From Diphasiastrum complanatum (Eukaryota; Streptophyta; Lycopodiopsida; Lycopodiales; Lycopodiaceae), in assembly GCA_029204225.1 (NCBI GenBank), contig CM055111.1:27315540-27379539 (forward strand): a stretch of 64,000 bases of DNA, given 5' to 3'. This document shows positions 58,201 through 64,000 of this stretch, one piece after another; position 1 is the stretch's first letter, and the number at the start of each line of letters is the position of its first letter. Position numbers and translations under genes: made by a program. Below the pieces are notes generated by a model. That model had not been told where the DNA came from, searched no databases, and was given only the letters and a program-made list of their open reading frames with translations.

Positions 58201-61200
58201 CACCGGAGAGACAGTGGCAGAGAAAAGGCGATAGCGCGTATTAGGATCATGTACATAGTAAATAGAGGAAAACCTCTCCATCTGGACAAGAGCAGAGTGC
58301 CCCTTGCGGAGCCTAGATAGTGCAGCTGGCCTAAAAGTGAGCAATGGACCAGTAAAAAGGACACCTAAGTATAAGAGGCTACTATCTCCAGTGGAAGCCC
58401 ATCATAGTAGAACAATGTGTCTCTCATATGTTGTCGATTGGTGTTGACTCTTAATTCCCCCTGAAAGGTAGTTATCAAAAGTCTTGCAAATTAAAGTCTT
58501 TCTTAAGCATGCAAAGGACAACCTTTAAACATGTAATAACAGTTGCTCATTTAAGATTCCCAATCAATATATGCATTCTCGACTATTGATGCTTTGTACA
58601 AAGGTCGGTTTGGTTTAGGGATTGATATGGCATTCATTATCCTGCTCAGAAGGCCAAAAAATAGGTTCTTGATTAGTCAAAAAAATGATTCAAATGCGTT
58701 ATCATCTCTTTTCAATCGTTGATATCATATATCTTGGTACTCTCAACAACATGCCTATTGTGGAACTCCTTTGGCATCTCTATATCTCATCTTCCAGAGG
58801 GCATTCATCAATATAATCGATATTTCTATACAAGTTGTATATTCAAAGGACATGGCATGGGCAACTTGGGGTAAAACCGTTGTTCTAAAGATCAAACTTC
58901 TTGGAGCTACATTCAACCACATATCCTAGGGTATGCTGGACATTGGTTTATCCCATGAAGTCAGAATTATGTTGGAGCAACTTAGATTCTCATATGACCA
59001 ACTCTATATAGAGACCAGTCACTGCCAAAGGACATAACTAGTGGGTAGGATTTGTCATGTACGTTGGGTGGGTGAGGTGGAGGATGACGAGCATTTCATT
59101 TGGAGATGTCCTATATATTATGAGATCAGAGGGAGATAGTTTTAACAATATGGAAATACTCCGGGGTGTAACAATGGGGTGAGTGCATGTCGGAAGAGTT
59201 TATTGAATTCAACAATGCTATCAAACTTCAGAGATAAATCACTCTACCATACACACTGCAACAAGATGGAGTAGCTCATCTAGCGAAATTTTTCGAGAAT
59301 ATGACCACACTATTTTTCAATCTCTCCATTGAGGATTACGCACAACATTCTATACAAACCAATCAAACTCAACCACCTTTTCCGATAATTGAAAATCGAG
59401 TCTCCTTAACACCAAATGGTAAATTGTCCAAAGGTAATTCTCCAACCTAAAGAGTTGGGTTCTCACACAAGACAATTGACCATCTTGGCTGACGGTGTTT
59501 AGCTAATTTATGAAGAAATATTTGCAAGGATTCATCTGTTTGTGCATCTCTTCAAAGAGTTCATACTCAGCATTTTTCAAAAACAATAATCCACTAATGG
59601 AACTGACATGGACCCAAGCTTTCTCTAGCCTAATAACTATTAAGAGTTAATGTTCACATTAGTATGCCTAATGTTGTCATTTAGGATAAAAATTAGGATT
59701 ATTGGGCCATGCCTGTGTGCTAATTCGAGGGGACTTAGCTATATTTAGTAAAATCAAGTTAGATTATAGTTAGCCAAGTTCAAGATTCTGCTTGATTTGG
59801 AGCACAAGTTTTTTTGCTATAGATAGGTGTTGGTGCTTTTACCCTATATAGAGACATCAATTAGGCAACTGCTTTTAGGCTGCTTTTGCTTTTTCTTTTG
59901 TTTTTCGGCATAGAACAAAGTCTATGAATATGTTGTGCGCCCTAGCTTATTTTGCAATGGGACAGAGTTAGAGTTTCTCATCACTTGTGTTCTGATGTTG
60001 CACTCATGGTGGTCGCACATATACACTAAAGGGATATGAAGACCAAAGCAAGACACTGGGAAGTCATATGAAGCAAGATCGACATTCAAAGGAATTCTAC
60101 ATCATTATACAAAGGAAGTTCTACATTGAGTAATGAAGACATTGAGATCAAAGTTGATCGTGGATTCTACATCAGAATTGAGGATCTTCATTACATGGGC
60201 GTCATGCAAGGTACATATGCATACTCATGCTATGCATACTTCTTGACAATAACATTAAGGGGAAGTTTTAGAGTTAATGTTCCCATTAGTACCAATAATG
60301 TTGTCATTTAGGATTAATAAGGATAATTGGGCCATGCCTGCATGCTAATTATAGGGGCCTTTACCTATATTTAGTAAAAGTCAAGTTAGACTATAGTTAG
60401 ACAAGTTCTAGATTCTAGCTTTTACCTTATATAGAGACATCAATAAGGCAATTGCTTTTAGTCTGCTTTTGCTTTTGCTTTTTGCATAGACCAAAGTCTA
60501 TAAATATGTTGTGCGCCCTAGCTCATTTGCAATGGGACATAGTTGGAGTTTCACTCACTTTTGTGTTCTCTCTCATGTGTTTGGCTATTGTTTCATCACA
60601 ATAGGAATCTTGTCTTGAGTTACTTGTATGAGAATGTCAGTTTTCTAATAATAACAAAATAGATAGAAGATTTAGGCACCAAACCTCGTAGTCTTCTTCC
60701 GCCGCTGCGACATCATTTAGCACAGAAGAATCTTCGGAGTTACGAAGTTGCTCTGCGATTTTGTTGCGCCTAACAGCTCGTTCAGTTGCTGCGACACGGG
60801 GATCCCTATTCAAAACTAGCCCGGAATCTTCATCTCCATTCAAATAATCCAACTTCGATATGCCGGTAGTTTGGCTCTCTTTTTTCCCTTTGGGAAACCG
60901 CAGCTTCTTTGCTCTGTCAGCGGGCACAAGGGTAAAGGGAACCCCTCGAGAGGTCGGTATCGGCACACAAGCGAAACTAGACATGAATTTGAGATGGAAT
61001 GAGGAATTTTTTGTTGAAGTTTGCTCAAGGAAAGCAAAGCAAAATCAAACCTGGATGTCTCCGGAGTATTGTTCCTGGAGGCATCTGGAGTATTGTCACG
61101 AATAATTTGCAGGACGCCCACGCCCATGCTCCTTGCTTCAGCGACGCTCCTCTGCTGCTCCTCTTCCTCCTCATCTGAGTCAGGTTCGTCATACGAAAAG

Positions 61201-61235
61201 CGCACTCGTTTGTGCTGAGCACGCACGCTCTCCAT
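37151..61235 (-). CDS. CD2BP2: CD2BP2/Lin1-type U5 snRNP protein, nine exons found, 24 kb gene
   Basis: Exons (minus): 61235-61051, 60976-60685, 48219-48094, 47670-47521, 39457-39322, 39212-39171, 38001-37675, 37503-37434, 37228-37151. All have GT-AG borders and matching phases: 1406 nt, 468 codons, C-terminus open. Landmarks in order: acidic N-terminus ([18 protein letters not shown]), [27 protein letters not shown], then the family signature [20 protein letters not shown] followed by [38 protein letters not shown] and an aromatic-repeat C-terminal block ([37 protein letters not shown]) like an OCRE-type motif. Family role: U5 snRNP assembly factor in pre-mRNA splicing, nuclear. Metazoan CD2BP2 ends in a GYF domain; plant homologues carry the aromatic repeat instead, as far as I recall. 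The last exon after GKW was not found. Confidence 0.88.
37434..37503 (-). CDS. CD2BP2: CD2BP2-like exon 8 (70 nt)
   Basis: Acceptor CCTGCAG/GGAAT, donor CAGG/GTGAGC, phase 2. Encodes [19 protein letters not shown] and APSG, the first aromatic repeat of the C-terminal module. Confidence 0.85.
37675..38001 (-). CDS. CD2BP2: CD2BP2-like exon 7
   Basis: Acceptor TTCACAG/AAGGAT gives [18 protein letters not shown]. The rest is a Ser/Thr/Asp/Glu-rich linker ([20 protein letters not shown]). Donor GAAG/GTGCCT, phase 1. The linker includes casein-kinase-like acidic serine sites, suggesting phosphorylation. Confidence 0.85.
39171..39212 (-). CDS. CD2BP2: CD2BP2-like exon 6 (42 nt)
   Basis: Acceptor ATGCAG/ATGCC, donor CAG/GTACGA, phase 1 both sides. 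Encodes [14 protein letters not shown], the family's 'Y-x-E-T-x-E' segment. Too short for ORF-based detection. Confidence 0.88.
39322..39457 (-). CDS. CD2BP2: CD2BP2-like exon 5
   Basis: Acceptor ACCAG/GTCTTG, 136 nt, donor ATG/GTAATA, phase 1. Joined to exon 4 it gives [16 protein letters not shown], the family's helical segment, then [18 protein letters not shown]. Confidence 0.9.
40026..40680 (-). pseudogene. Coiled-coil gag-like remnant in intron 4
   Basis: Minus-strand frame ([20 protein letters not shown]) with [19 protein letters not shown] and [16 protein letters not shown], then a frameshift to [13 protein letters not shown], stop, [20 protein letters not shown] and [18 protein letters not shown]. 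The composition suggests a coiled coil from a retroelement gag or a decayed gene. No family motif is certain. It lies between CD2BP2-like exon 5 and the solo LTR. Confidence 0.35.
40711..41127 (+). repeat. Solo LTR, same family as the element at 55.4-56.7 kb
   Basis: Begins TGTCAGAAATAAATGA and ends TTTCCTACA. Shares with the complement of 55419-55856: CATAGGTTACTTTGACCCAAAAGG, here given as ATAGGTTACTTTGACCCAAA, plus GTGTAACCATGGG and GGACCCATTTTGG-type segments, and the end GGATCTTGG...TTTCCTACA. No primer site or polypurine tract adjoins it, so it is probably a solo LTR. It is inverted relative to the other copy in the same host gene. Confidence 0.7.
42633..43751 (+). pseudogene. Ty3/gypsy gag with frameshifts
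   Basis: Successive frames: 42633-42869 ([20 protein letters not shown], acidic), 42883-43173 (coiled coil [16 protein letters not shown], then [12 protein letters not shown]), 43121-43576 (gag core [46 protein letters not shown]) and 43554-43751 ([28 protein letters not shown]). The knuckle has Ser where the second Cys of CFxCGKxGH belongs. At least three frame breaks or stops show it is inactive. Confidence 0.8.
43748..45331 (+). CDS. Ty3/gypsy protease and reverse transcriptase, 527-codon frame
   Basis: Protease region [20 protein letters not shown] (active copies read D-S-G-A-T-H-N-F, so one residue is altered). RT has [69 protein letters not shown] and the catalytic box [11 protein letters not shown], intact. 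The connection region [16 protein letters not shown] is followed by a frameshift near 45295 (LGLAGFTGG instead of the usual GFYRRFI), after which RNase H continues in another frame from 45241. The RT motif is complete but the enzyme cannot be made in one frame. Confidence 0.85.
   Translation: MKKPEKQVHTVQVLPLGQSPKVKSDHVSHINEAHTCSVTANIWQPAVGPHTIFRLLGSIDGQKVRIMVDDGATHNFLNHSLVKKLNLEQKPSDHQYLVTLVDGQRKDIYDTFVPQVPIQIQDYQDTLDFQVMSLALADVILGREWLFMLETTGGIVRSYVDNTLEFVHRGQKVKLVGNASVPTSLVVFSLQLKRLVRKRKIEKVFLCFLTSKTFSSNASLFFPYPKKCVSSIERKERDVSLQTILNDFKDVFPSDLPSGLPPRREVDHPIELIPRTKPVSKPPYRLSHAEHLEVERQLQEYLAKGFIRPSKSPWAAPILLVKKKDGSMRMCIDYRALNKLTIKDKYPLPRIDEIFDQLKGAKYFTKIDLRSGYHQVRIKEDDVPLTAFRSRHGHYEFLVLPFGLTNAPATFMRLMNNVFRHLLGKFVLIYLDDILVFSRTKEEHFEHLHQVFQVLRENSLFAKESKCEFFKEEIHYLGHIISAEGIRMDPEKVAAIMRWPAPTSLEELQIFLGLAGFTGGLSISMPS
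45241..46059 (+). pseudogene. Ty3/gypsy RNase H and C-terminal tail
   Basis: Continues RT after the frameshift: [20 protein letters not shown], then RNase [58 protein letters not shown] and [19 protein letters not shown] (usually [14 protein letters not shown] replaces the usual T-DH-SLK). The final 70 residues are a low-complexity acidic tail. No integrase zinc finger follows. Confidence 0.8.
46060..47490. other. Intron 4 sequence, no gene seen
   Basis: AT-rich, short ORFs only. No TE domain was recognised between the gypsy element and CD2BP2-like exon 4. Confidence 0.5.
47521..47670 (-). CDS. CD2BP2: CD2BP2-like exon 4
   Basis: Acceptor TTGCAG/GATGCT, 150 nt, donor ACA/GTACAG, phase 0. 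Encodes [20 protein letters not shown] and [10 protein letters not shown]. The 8-kb intron 4 follows. Confidence 0.9.
48094..48219 (-). CDS. CD2BP2: CD2BP2-like exon 3 (family signature)
   Basis: Acceptor GGAAG/GTTGGAG, 126 nt, phase 0 to 0, donor AAG/GTGTGC. Encodes [20 protein letters not shown] and [20 protein letters not shown], the most conserved block of the Lin1/CD2BP2 family (human: PFNLQEEMEEGHFDADGNYF). Confidence 0.9.
48230..49670. other. Intron 2 sequence, no gene seen
   Basis: No coding or TE domain recognised. 48480-48900 is notably rich in GTCCC/CCTAAGACTCC-like stretches and may be an old repeat. Confidence 0.4.
49677..50258 (+). repeat. Candidate LTR upstream of a primer binding site
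   Basis: Possible start TGTTATGGTCCCAGGGG at 49677; ends just before the primer site at 50261. It contains a TATA-like CTATAAATAG at about 49909, as LTR promoters do. No second copy lies in the window, so the left boundary is a guess. Confidence 0.4.
50261..50272 (+). other. Primer binding site, initiator tRNA-Met type
   Basis: TGGTATCAGAGC on the plus strand, the exact copia-type primer site. It shows that the DNA to the right is, or was, the internal part of an LTR retrotransposon inserted in intron 2 of the CD2BP2-like gene. Confidence 0.8.
52338..52921 (+). pseudogene. Asp/Asn/Tyr/Gln-rich low-complexity ORF of an LTR element
   Basis: ATG 52338 ([18 protein letters not shown]), then long acidic stretches ([33 protein letters not shown]). 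After a frame change near 52600 the same composition continues ([42 protein letters not shown]) to 52921. TAG codons near 52712, 52805 and 52919 each follow CAA in a Gln-rich context, so they may be former CAG. No gag, RT or knuckle motif is recognised. It lies 2 kb inside the primer site at 50261 and is probably the coding remnant of a non-autonomous element. Confidence 0.4.
52960..55415. other. Intron 2 sequence, no gene seen
   Basis: Short ORFs without family motifs (such as 54473-54772). No LTR pair or polypurine tract was found that would end the element primed at 50261. Confidence 0.4.
55419..55856 (-). repeat. 3' LTR of a short non-autonomous LTR element
   Basis: On the minus strand TGTTAGAAATAATAAATG ... 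GATTTCCTACA, TG/CA ends, 438 bp. It is preceded on the minus strand by the polypurine tract AAGGAGGG. It contains a short GAA repeat. Confidence 0.8.
56452..56463 (-). other. Primer binding site of the short LTR element
   Basis: The minus strand reads TGTTATCAGAGC right after LTR end CCTACA; one base differs from the standard TGGTATCAGAGC. Confidence 0.75.
56705..57170. other. No gene seen
   Basis: G/A-rich DNA with GGGCTGG and GTAGGTGGGC-like repeats between the truncated LTR and the LINE remnant. Confidence 0.4.
57178..58400 (-). pseudogene. LINE (non-LTR retrotransposon) C-terminal remnant
   Basis: Minus strand, frames 58364-58107, 58167-57742, 57857-57513 and 57705-57178 overlap and continue one another. 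The diagnostic block is [11 protein letters not shown] followed by [20 protein letters not shown] and CPAYYEI, the Cys/His motif at the C-terminus of plant LINE reverse transcriptases. A Ser/Arg-rich tail ([19 protein letters not shown]) follows. The catalytic RT and endonuclease domains are absent (5' truncation, typical of LINEs). Several frameshifts. Confidence 0.75.
58920..59145 (+). pseudogene. Second LINE tail fragment, opposite strand
   Basis: Plus strand: [18 protein letters not shown], then after a stop [20 protein letters not shown] and [11 protein letters not shown]. It is the same Cys/His tail as the minus-strand LINE at 57.2-58.4 kb but diverged, so it is a separate insertion. 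The first Cys pair is altered (CHVR where CxxC is expected). Confidence 0.65.
59638..60655 (+). repeat. Direct repeat pair, probable short LTR element (TRIM-like)
   Basis: The left unit (59638 to about 59997) and right unit (60264 to about 60655) share AGAGTTAATGTTC, AATGTTGTCATTTAGGAT, ATTGGGCCATGCCTG, CTATATTTAGTAAAA, TATAGAGACATCAAT and TATGTTGTGCGCCCTAGCT in order. The right unit is preceded by a purine tract (AAGGGGAAG), as a plus-strand 3' LTR would be. The internal segment of about 270 bp has no gene and no clear primer site. The right unit ends about 30 bp from the donor of CD2BP2-like exon 2. Confidence 0.7.
60685..60976 (-). CDS. CD2BP2: CD2BP2-like exon 2
   Basis: Acceptor TCTAG/TTTCGC restores the frame as [13 protein letters not shown]. 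It contains [13 protein letters not shown] and [17 protein letters not shown], ends AAAEEDYE with donor GAG/GTTTGG, phase 0. A repeat unit ends about 30 bp into the following 12.5-kb intron. Confidence 0.88.
61051..61235 (-). CDS. CD2BP2: CD2BP2-like exon 1
   Basis: ATG at 61235 ([17 protein letters not shown]), donor CAG/GTTTGA, phase 2. The exon encodes the acidic N-terminus. Intron 1 is only 74 bp. The start is supported by being the first ATG after the (CT)n leader. Confidence 0.85.
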
Positions 61236-61240
61236 GATCG

Positions 61241-61272
61241 ATCACTCTCTCTCTCTCTCTCTCTCGCCCGCG

Positions 61273-61309
<37 letters not shown>
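61241..61309. repeat. (CT)n microsatellite in the probable 5' UTR
   Basis: Two CT runs separated by CGCCCGCGCGCG lie directly upstream of the CD2BP2-like ATG (61235); on the transcript strand they read (GA)n. GA-rich leaders are common in plant genes and can bind GAGA-type factors. Core promoter elements beyond this were not identified. Confidence 0.85.
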
Positions 61310-61310
<1 letters not shown>

Positions 61311-62810
61311 CGAACAAAACAAAAGGCTGTTGATCCTGTTGAATCAGATTGCTCCTATTCTCTCACATATTCCTCTACGTATTTATTTCTTAGGGCCTGG
61401 GGCTGCCCCATTTGGAAAAATACAAGTCTTAGGGCTTTGTTTGCCCTTGCCCATTAGCAAGTTAATCTTTCCTTAACTCCGAGTTTATGAGATCTACTAG
61501 GAACTTGGTTGTGGGGCCTCACCTGCCTTTTGCAACATTTTTAATGGGTTAGAATTAAGGTTTGCTTGGGCCCCACTAGCACCCCTTAGTGCATCCCACA
61601 AAGCCTGCACGTATCAGTGTTCTAGCACCTTCACAAAATTACCCATCAGTTGTTTTCCAACGACTGCCACACGACTGTGCATTACAAGATAATCACACGC
61701 TGCACAAGAATTCAACAATAGTTGCTGCGTCTTTGTCCACAACCTGTGCATAGCACAATGAACAAATGTGCAGTGCCCTGTTAGCTAAATGACCACACGA
61801 GCTCTTGTCATATTTGACTACATGAATGTTTCGTAGGGGCAAGAATAGTTCCTTGAAGGCCCATGGGTGCGTGAACAGAGAGGAGTGGACTACCATCTCC
61901 AATGATTTGTTGCAGTCCGTTGAAAGCTTGCTCCCAATAGTTGAAGTGCATGTTTTTAGTTCAGTAAGACGGAGCCAAAAATAAACTAGCACAAGTTATT
62001 TCAAACTAACTCCATTTACTAACTCATGCATGATAATAGGTGAGGCACCACCACTCTCAATTAGCACGAGTTAGCATTGACTAAATTATGCTAACACGTA
62101 AGTGGGATAAGCCCTTAGCATCGCCACCAAGGCCACTAAGAAGACCTAAAAAAGGGGGATATGTAAGGCTAGTAGTAATCATGTGCCTTTTATTTAAAAT
62201 TTGCAAAATGTGAGTTTATGGAAAAGTTATGTGCAAATTTCTTTTAGAGACCCCATAGCGTCAGGCCAAAAAACATCTAGCTATATTTTTTTAATATGCA
62301 GAGCAAGGCACTTTATTGTGATTAATAGATGTTGGTTAAATATTTCCCACAAACTACACTTGGAGGAAAGGAAGATTCATTTCAAGACGGCTCTAGATTT
62401 TTACATTCCATCCAAGTGGACTTCATGTTATCAGATTGCATACAAAAAGAATCCGTGTTTTCGTGTTGTGTCCAAGAGGGCTCCTAATTTTTTGGTCGAC
62501 AAAGTTACAACCAATCAACTGCAAGAAAAAAAAAATCATAACTTAATATTACAATGGATAATAGGTCCCCCGAATCCAATCTTCATAGTCAAATCTTGTG
62601 AAATTTGATTTGGCACATATCAAGTAGTGTAATAAACCATTAATGAATGATCCTAGAGCCTAGTGAACAGGGTAATAGCAGTTTAGAATTTTTCATTATG
62701 CAAATTGACACATCCATGTTATTAAGCAAAAACTACCTCCAAACATGATGACATCGCTATCTAGATGTTGCAAGTGTCATTTTTGTGAAGCCTAGTGGAA
62801 AGGTTGCTTA
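61310..62810. other. Upstream region of the CD2BP2-like gene; no gene seen
   Basis: Holds the likely promoter. ORFs at 61693-61992 (minus) and 62201-62608 (plus) have no family motif and unsupported context. Confidence 0.4.
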
Positions 62811-62814
62811 GAGA

Positions 62815-64000
62815 ATCTTCAATAGCAGAAAATGAGATGCAAACTCTAATAGAACTTGATCATGTATCAAATGATAAAGTATTGTTGTTGTCTGTACAAA
62901 ACCAATTGGCACACAACAAAGCTTGATCCCAAATGGTTTGTCAAGATTAGCACTTAACCTCATAGCTTTAGCACTTTCACATAAAGTCCTATTCTTCCTT
63001 TCAGCCACTCCATTTTGTTGTGGGGTCCTTGATGTCGTATACTCCCTCTTGGTCCCATGCTCATCACAAAAGGCCTTGAACTTGGTAGATATGTACTCAC
63101 CACCATTGTCACTTCTTAAGCACTTGATCCTTGTGGAAAATTGGTTCTCCCTTGCATTCTTGAACTTGATAAAGACATCATACACTTCATCCTTGTCTAC
63201 TAAAATCATCAATGAATGTTACATACATCTTAGCTCCACTATTGCTAATTGTAGTAAATCCATGAATATCCGAATGTACAAGTTGAAAAGGCTTTGTAGA
63301 TCTAGATATAGATATAGTATAAGGTTGTCTATGTGACTTAGACAAAGCACAAGACTCACAAACATGTTTGATGCCATTAAGGAACTTGGAAGACCTATCA
63401 TAATCTTCTTCCTAGCCATTACCTCCAATGACTTGAAGTTTAGGTGTCTCATCCTTTATGCCATACCTCTTGAATAGGTATTTGCTCCCTTGCAACACAT
63501 CCAACTTGGTTAGCAATAACACAAGCATCTAGTTTGAACAGCTTCCCTTGTCTTTTGCCTTTTCCAACCAAGACATCCTTCCTTTTGATCATACAAGCAT
63601 CTCCATCAAACTCCACCTTGAGGCCTTTACTTAGCATTTGACTCACACCAAGCAAATTATTGGTAATAGATGGAATAAACAAGACATCCTCCAAATGAAC
63701 ATTCCTAATTGTAGAGAGAGAAATAGATTTGTGCCAATCCCTTTGATTGCACACTCACCATCATTGGCCATGTAGATCACCCTCTTGTCATCTCCATATG
63801 CCAACAAAGAAGTGAAGAAGTCTTTGTGAAAAGTCATGTGTGAACTCGCTCCACTATCAATACACCAAGGATCTAGATCTCCATCATTAGCAAGCATACA
63901 TGAAGACATCACAAAAACATCATGATTTGCATCTTGAACATCCAAACCATCCTCATCAAGAGTAAGATTACCTTGCTTGTCTCCTTGATATCTCTTCTTC
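62815..64000 (-). pseudogene. Copia protease-integrase fragment, running off the window
   Basis: From the window end: WCIDSGASSHMTFHKDFF (protease) at 63945-63643, IRNVHLEDVLFIPSITNNLL and VSQMLSKGLKVEFDGDA (63754-63449), then after frame changes the integrase core at 63212-62900: FSTRIKCLRSDNGGEYIST and YTTSRTPQQNGVAERKNR, with Asp and Glu of the catalytic set visible. It is broken off near 62930 after LSANLDKPFG. 62816-62905 resembles part of the LTR at 23.2/28.1 kb (GAGATGCAAACTCTAA), suggesting a deletion joining integrase to an LTR. The protease is related to that of the 23-28 kb element. Confidence 0.8.

Noticed and set aside
60840-61050. Continuation of the CD2BP2-like exon 1 frame with a second FPKGKK
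   Set aside because: It is the same DNA read in a shifted frame; splicing at CAG/GTTTGA to TCTAG/TTTCGC gives the family-like sequence instead.
61212-61476. Ser/Leu-repeat ORFs over the CT microsatellite
   Set aside because: They are translation of a dinucleotide repeat in the likely 5' UTR of the gene on the other strand.
1-64000. CRISPR arrays, rRNA, tRNA genes or bacterial signals
   Set aside because: No direct-repeat/spacer array, rRNA stretch or convincing cloverleaf was seen; genes have eukaryotic introns.

Overview
The window looks like nuclear DNA from a land plant with a large, repeat-rich, AT-rich genome. The evidence is Ty1/copia and Ty3/gypsy retrotransposons primed from initiator-tRNA-Met or Tat/Athila-type primer sites, a spliceosomal gene with plant-like GT-AG introns, LINE remnants and short non-autonomous LTR elements. 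The species cannot be named from the sequence. There is nothing prokaryotic here: no operons, CRISPR arrays, rRNA genes or convincing tRNA genes.

Layout. 1-5.6 kb: a broken copia pol (minus), a 25-bp minisatellite and a decayed gypsy gag (plus). 7.1-13.8 kb: an unusual gene cluster. It holds a decayed multi-exon gene resembling an RNase-H-type transposase (plus), a convergent apparently intact three-exon gene of unknown function (minus, 464 codons), an 800-bp intergenic region built of alternating inverted 16-bp motifs and ACACGTGT-type palindromes, an intronless CENH3-like histone H3 copy with two in-frame stops, and a further broken gene on the minus strand. 15.4-30.7 kb: nested retrotransposons. 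A gypsy leader plus gag (plus) abuts a copia element (minus) whose 719-codon gag-protease frame has lost the integrase core. Beyond that is a gypsy RT fragment, then a plus-strand copia pol split by a 5.5-kb minus-strand copia-type element that encodes gag-protease and a 578-codon ORF of unknown function but no RT. 31-36 kb: non-coding, with a GC-rich hairpin and tandem duplications.

37.15-61.24 kb (minus strand): one host gene, the plant homologue of the U5 snRNP protein CD2BP2/Lin1. I could assemble nine coding exons with matching splice phases (468 codons). Its introns contain most of the remaining mobile DNA. Intron 4 (8.1 kb) carries a gypsy gag-PR-RT-RNaseH copy and a solo LTR. Intron 2 (12.5 kb) carries an LTR fragment with an Asp/Asn/Tyr-rich ORF, a non-autonomous element of the same LTR family as the solo LTR but inverted, LINE tails on both strands and a repeat pair ending about 30 bp from an exon. 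Its last exon was not found; a copia remnant lies just downstream of exon 9. 62.8-64 kb: another copia gag-protease-integrase fragment (minus).

The strongest candidates for something new are the non-autonomous copia element with its own second ORF, the CENH3-like copy together with the alternating motif array upstream of it, and the unknown convergent gene pair at 7-11 kb.
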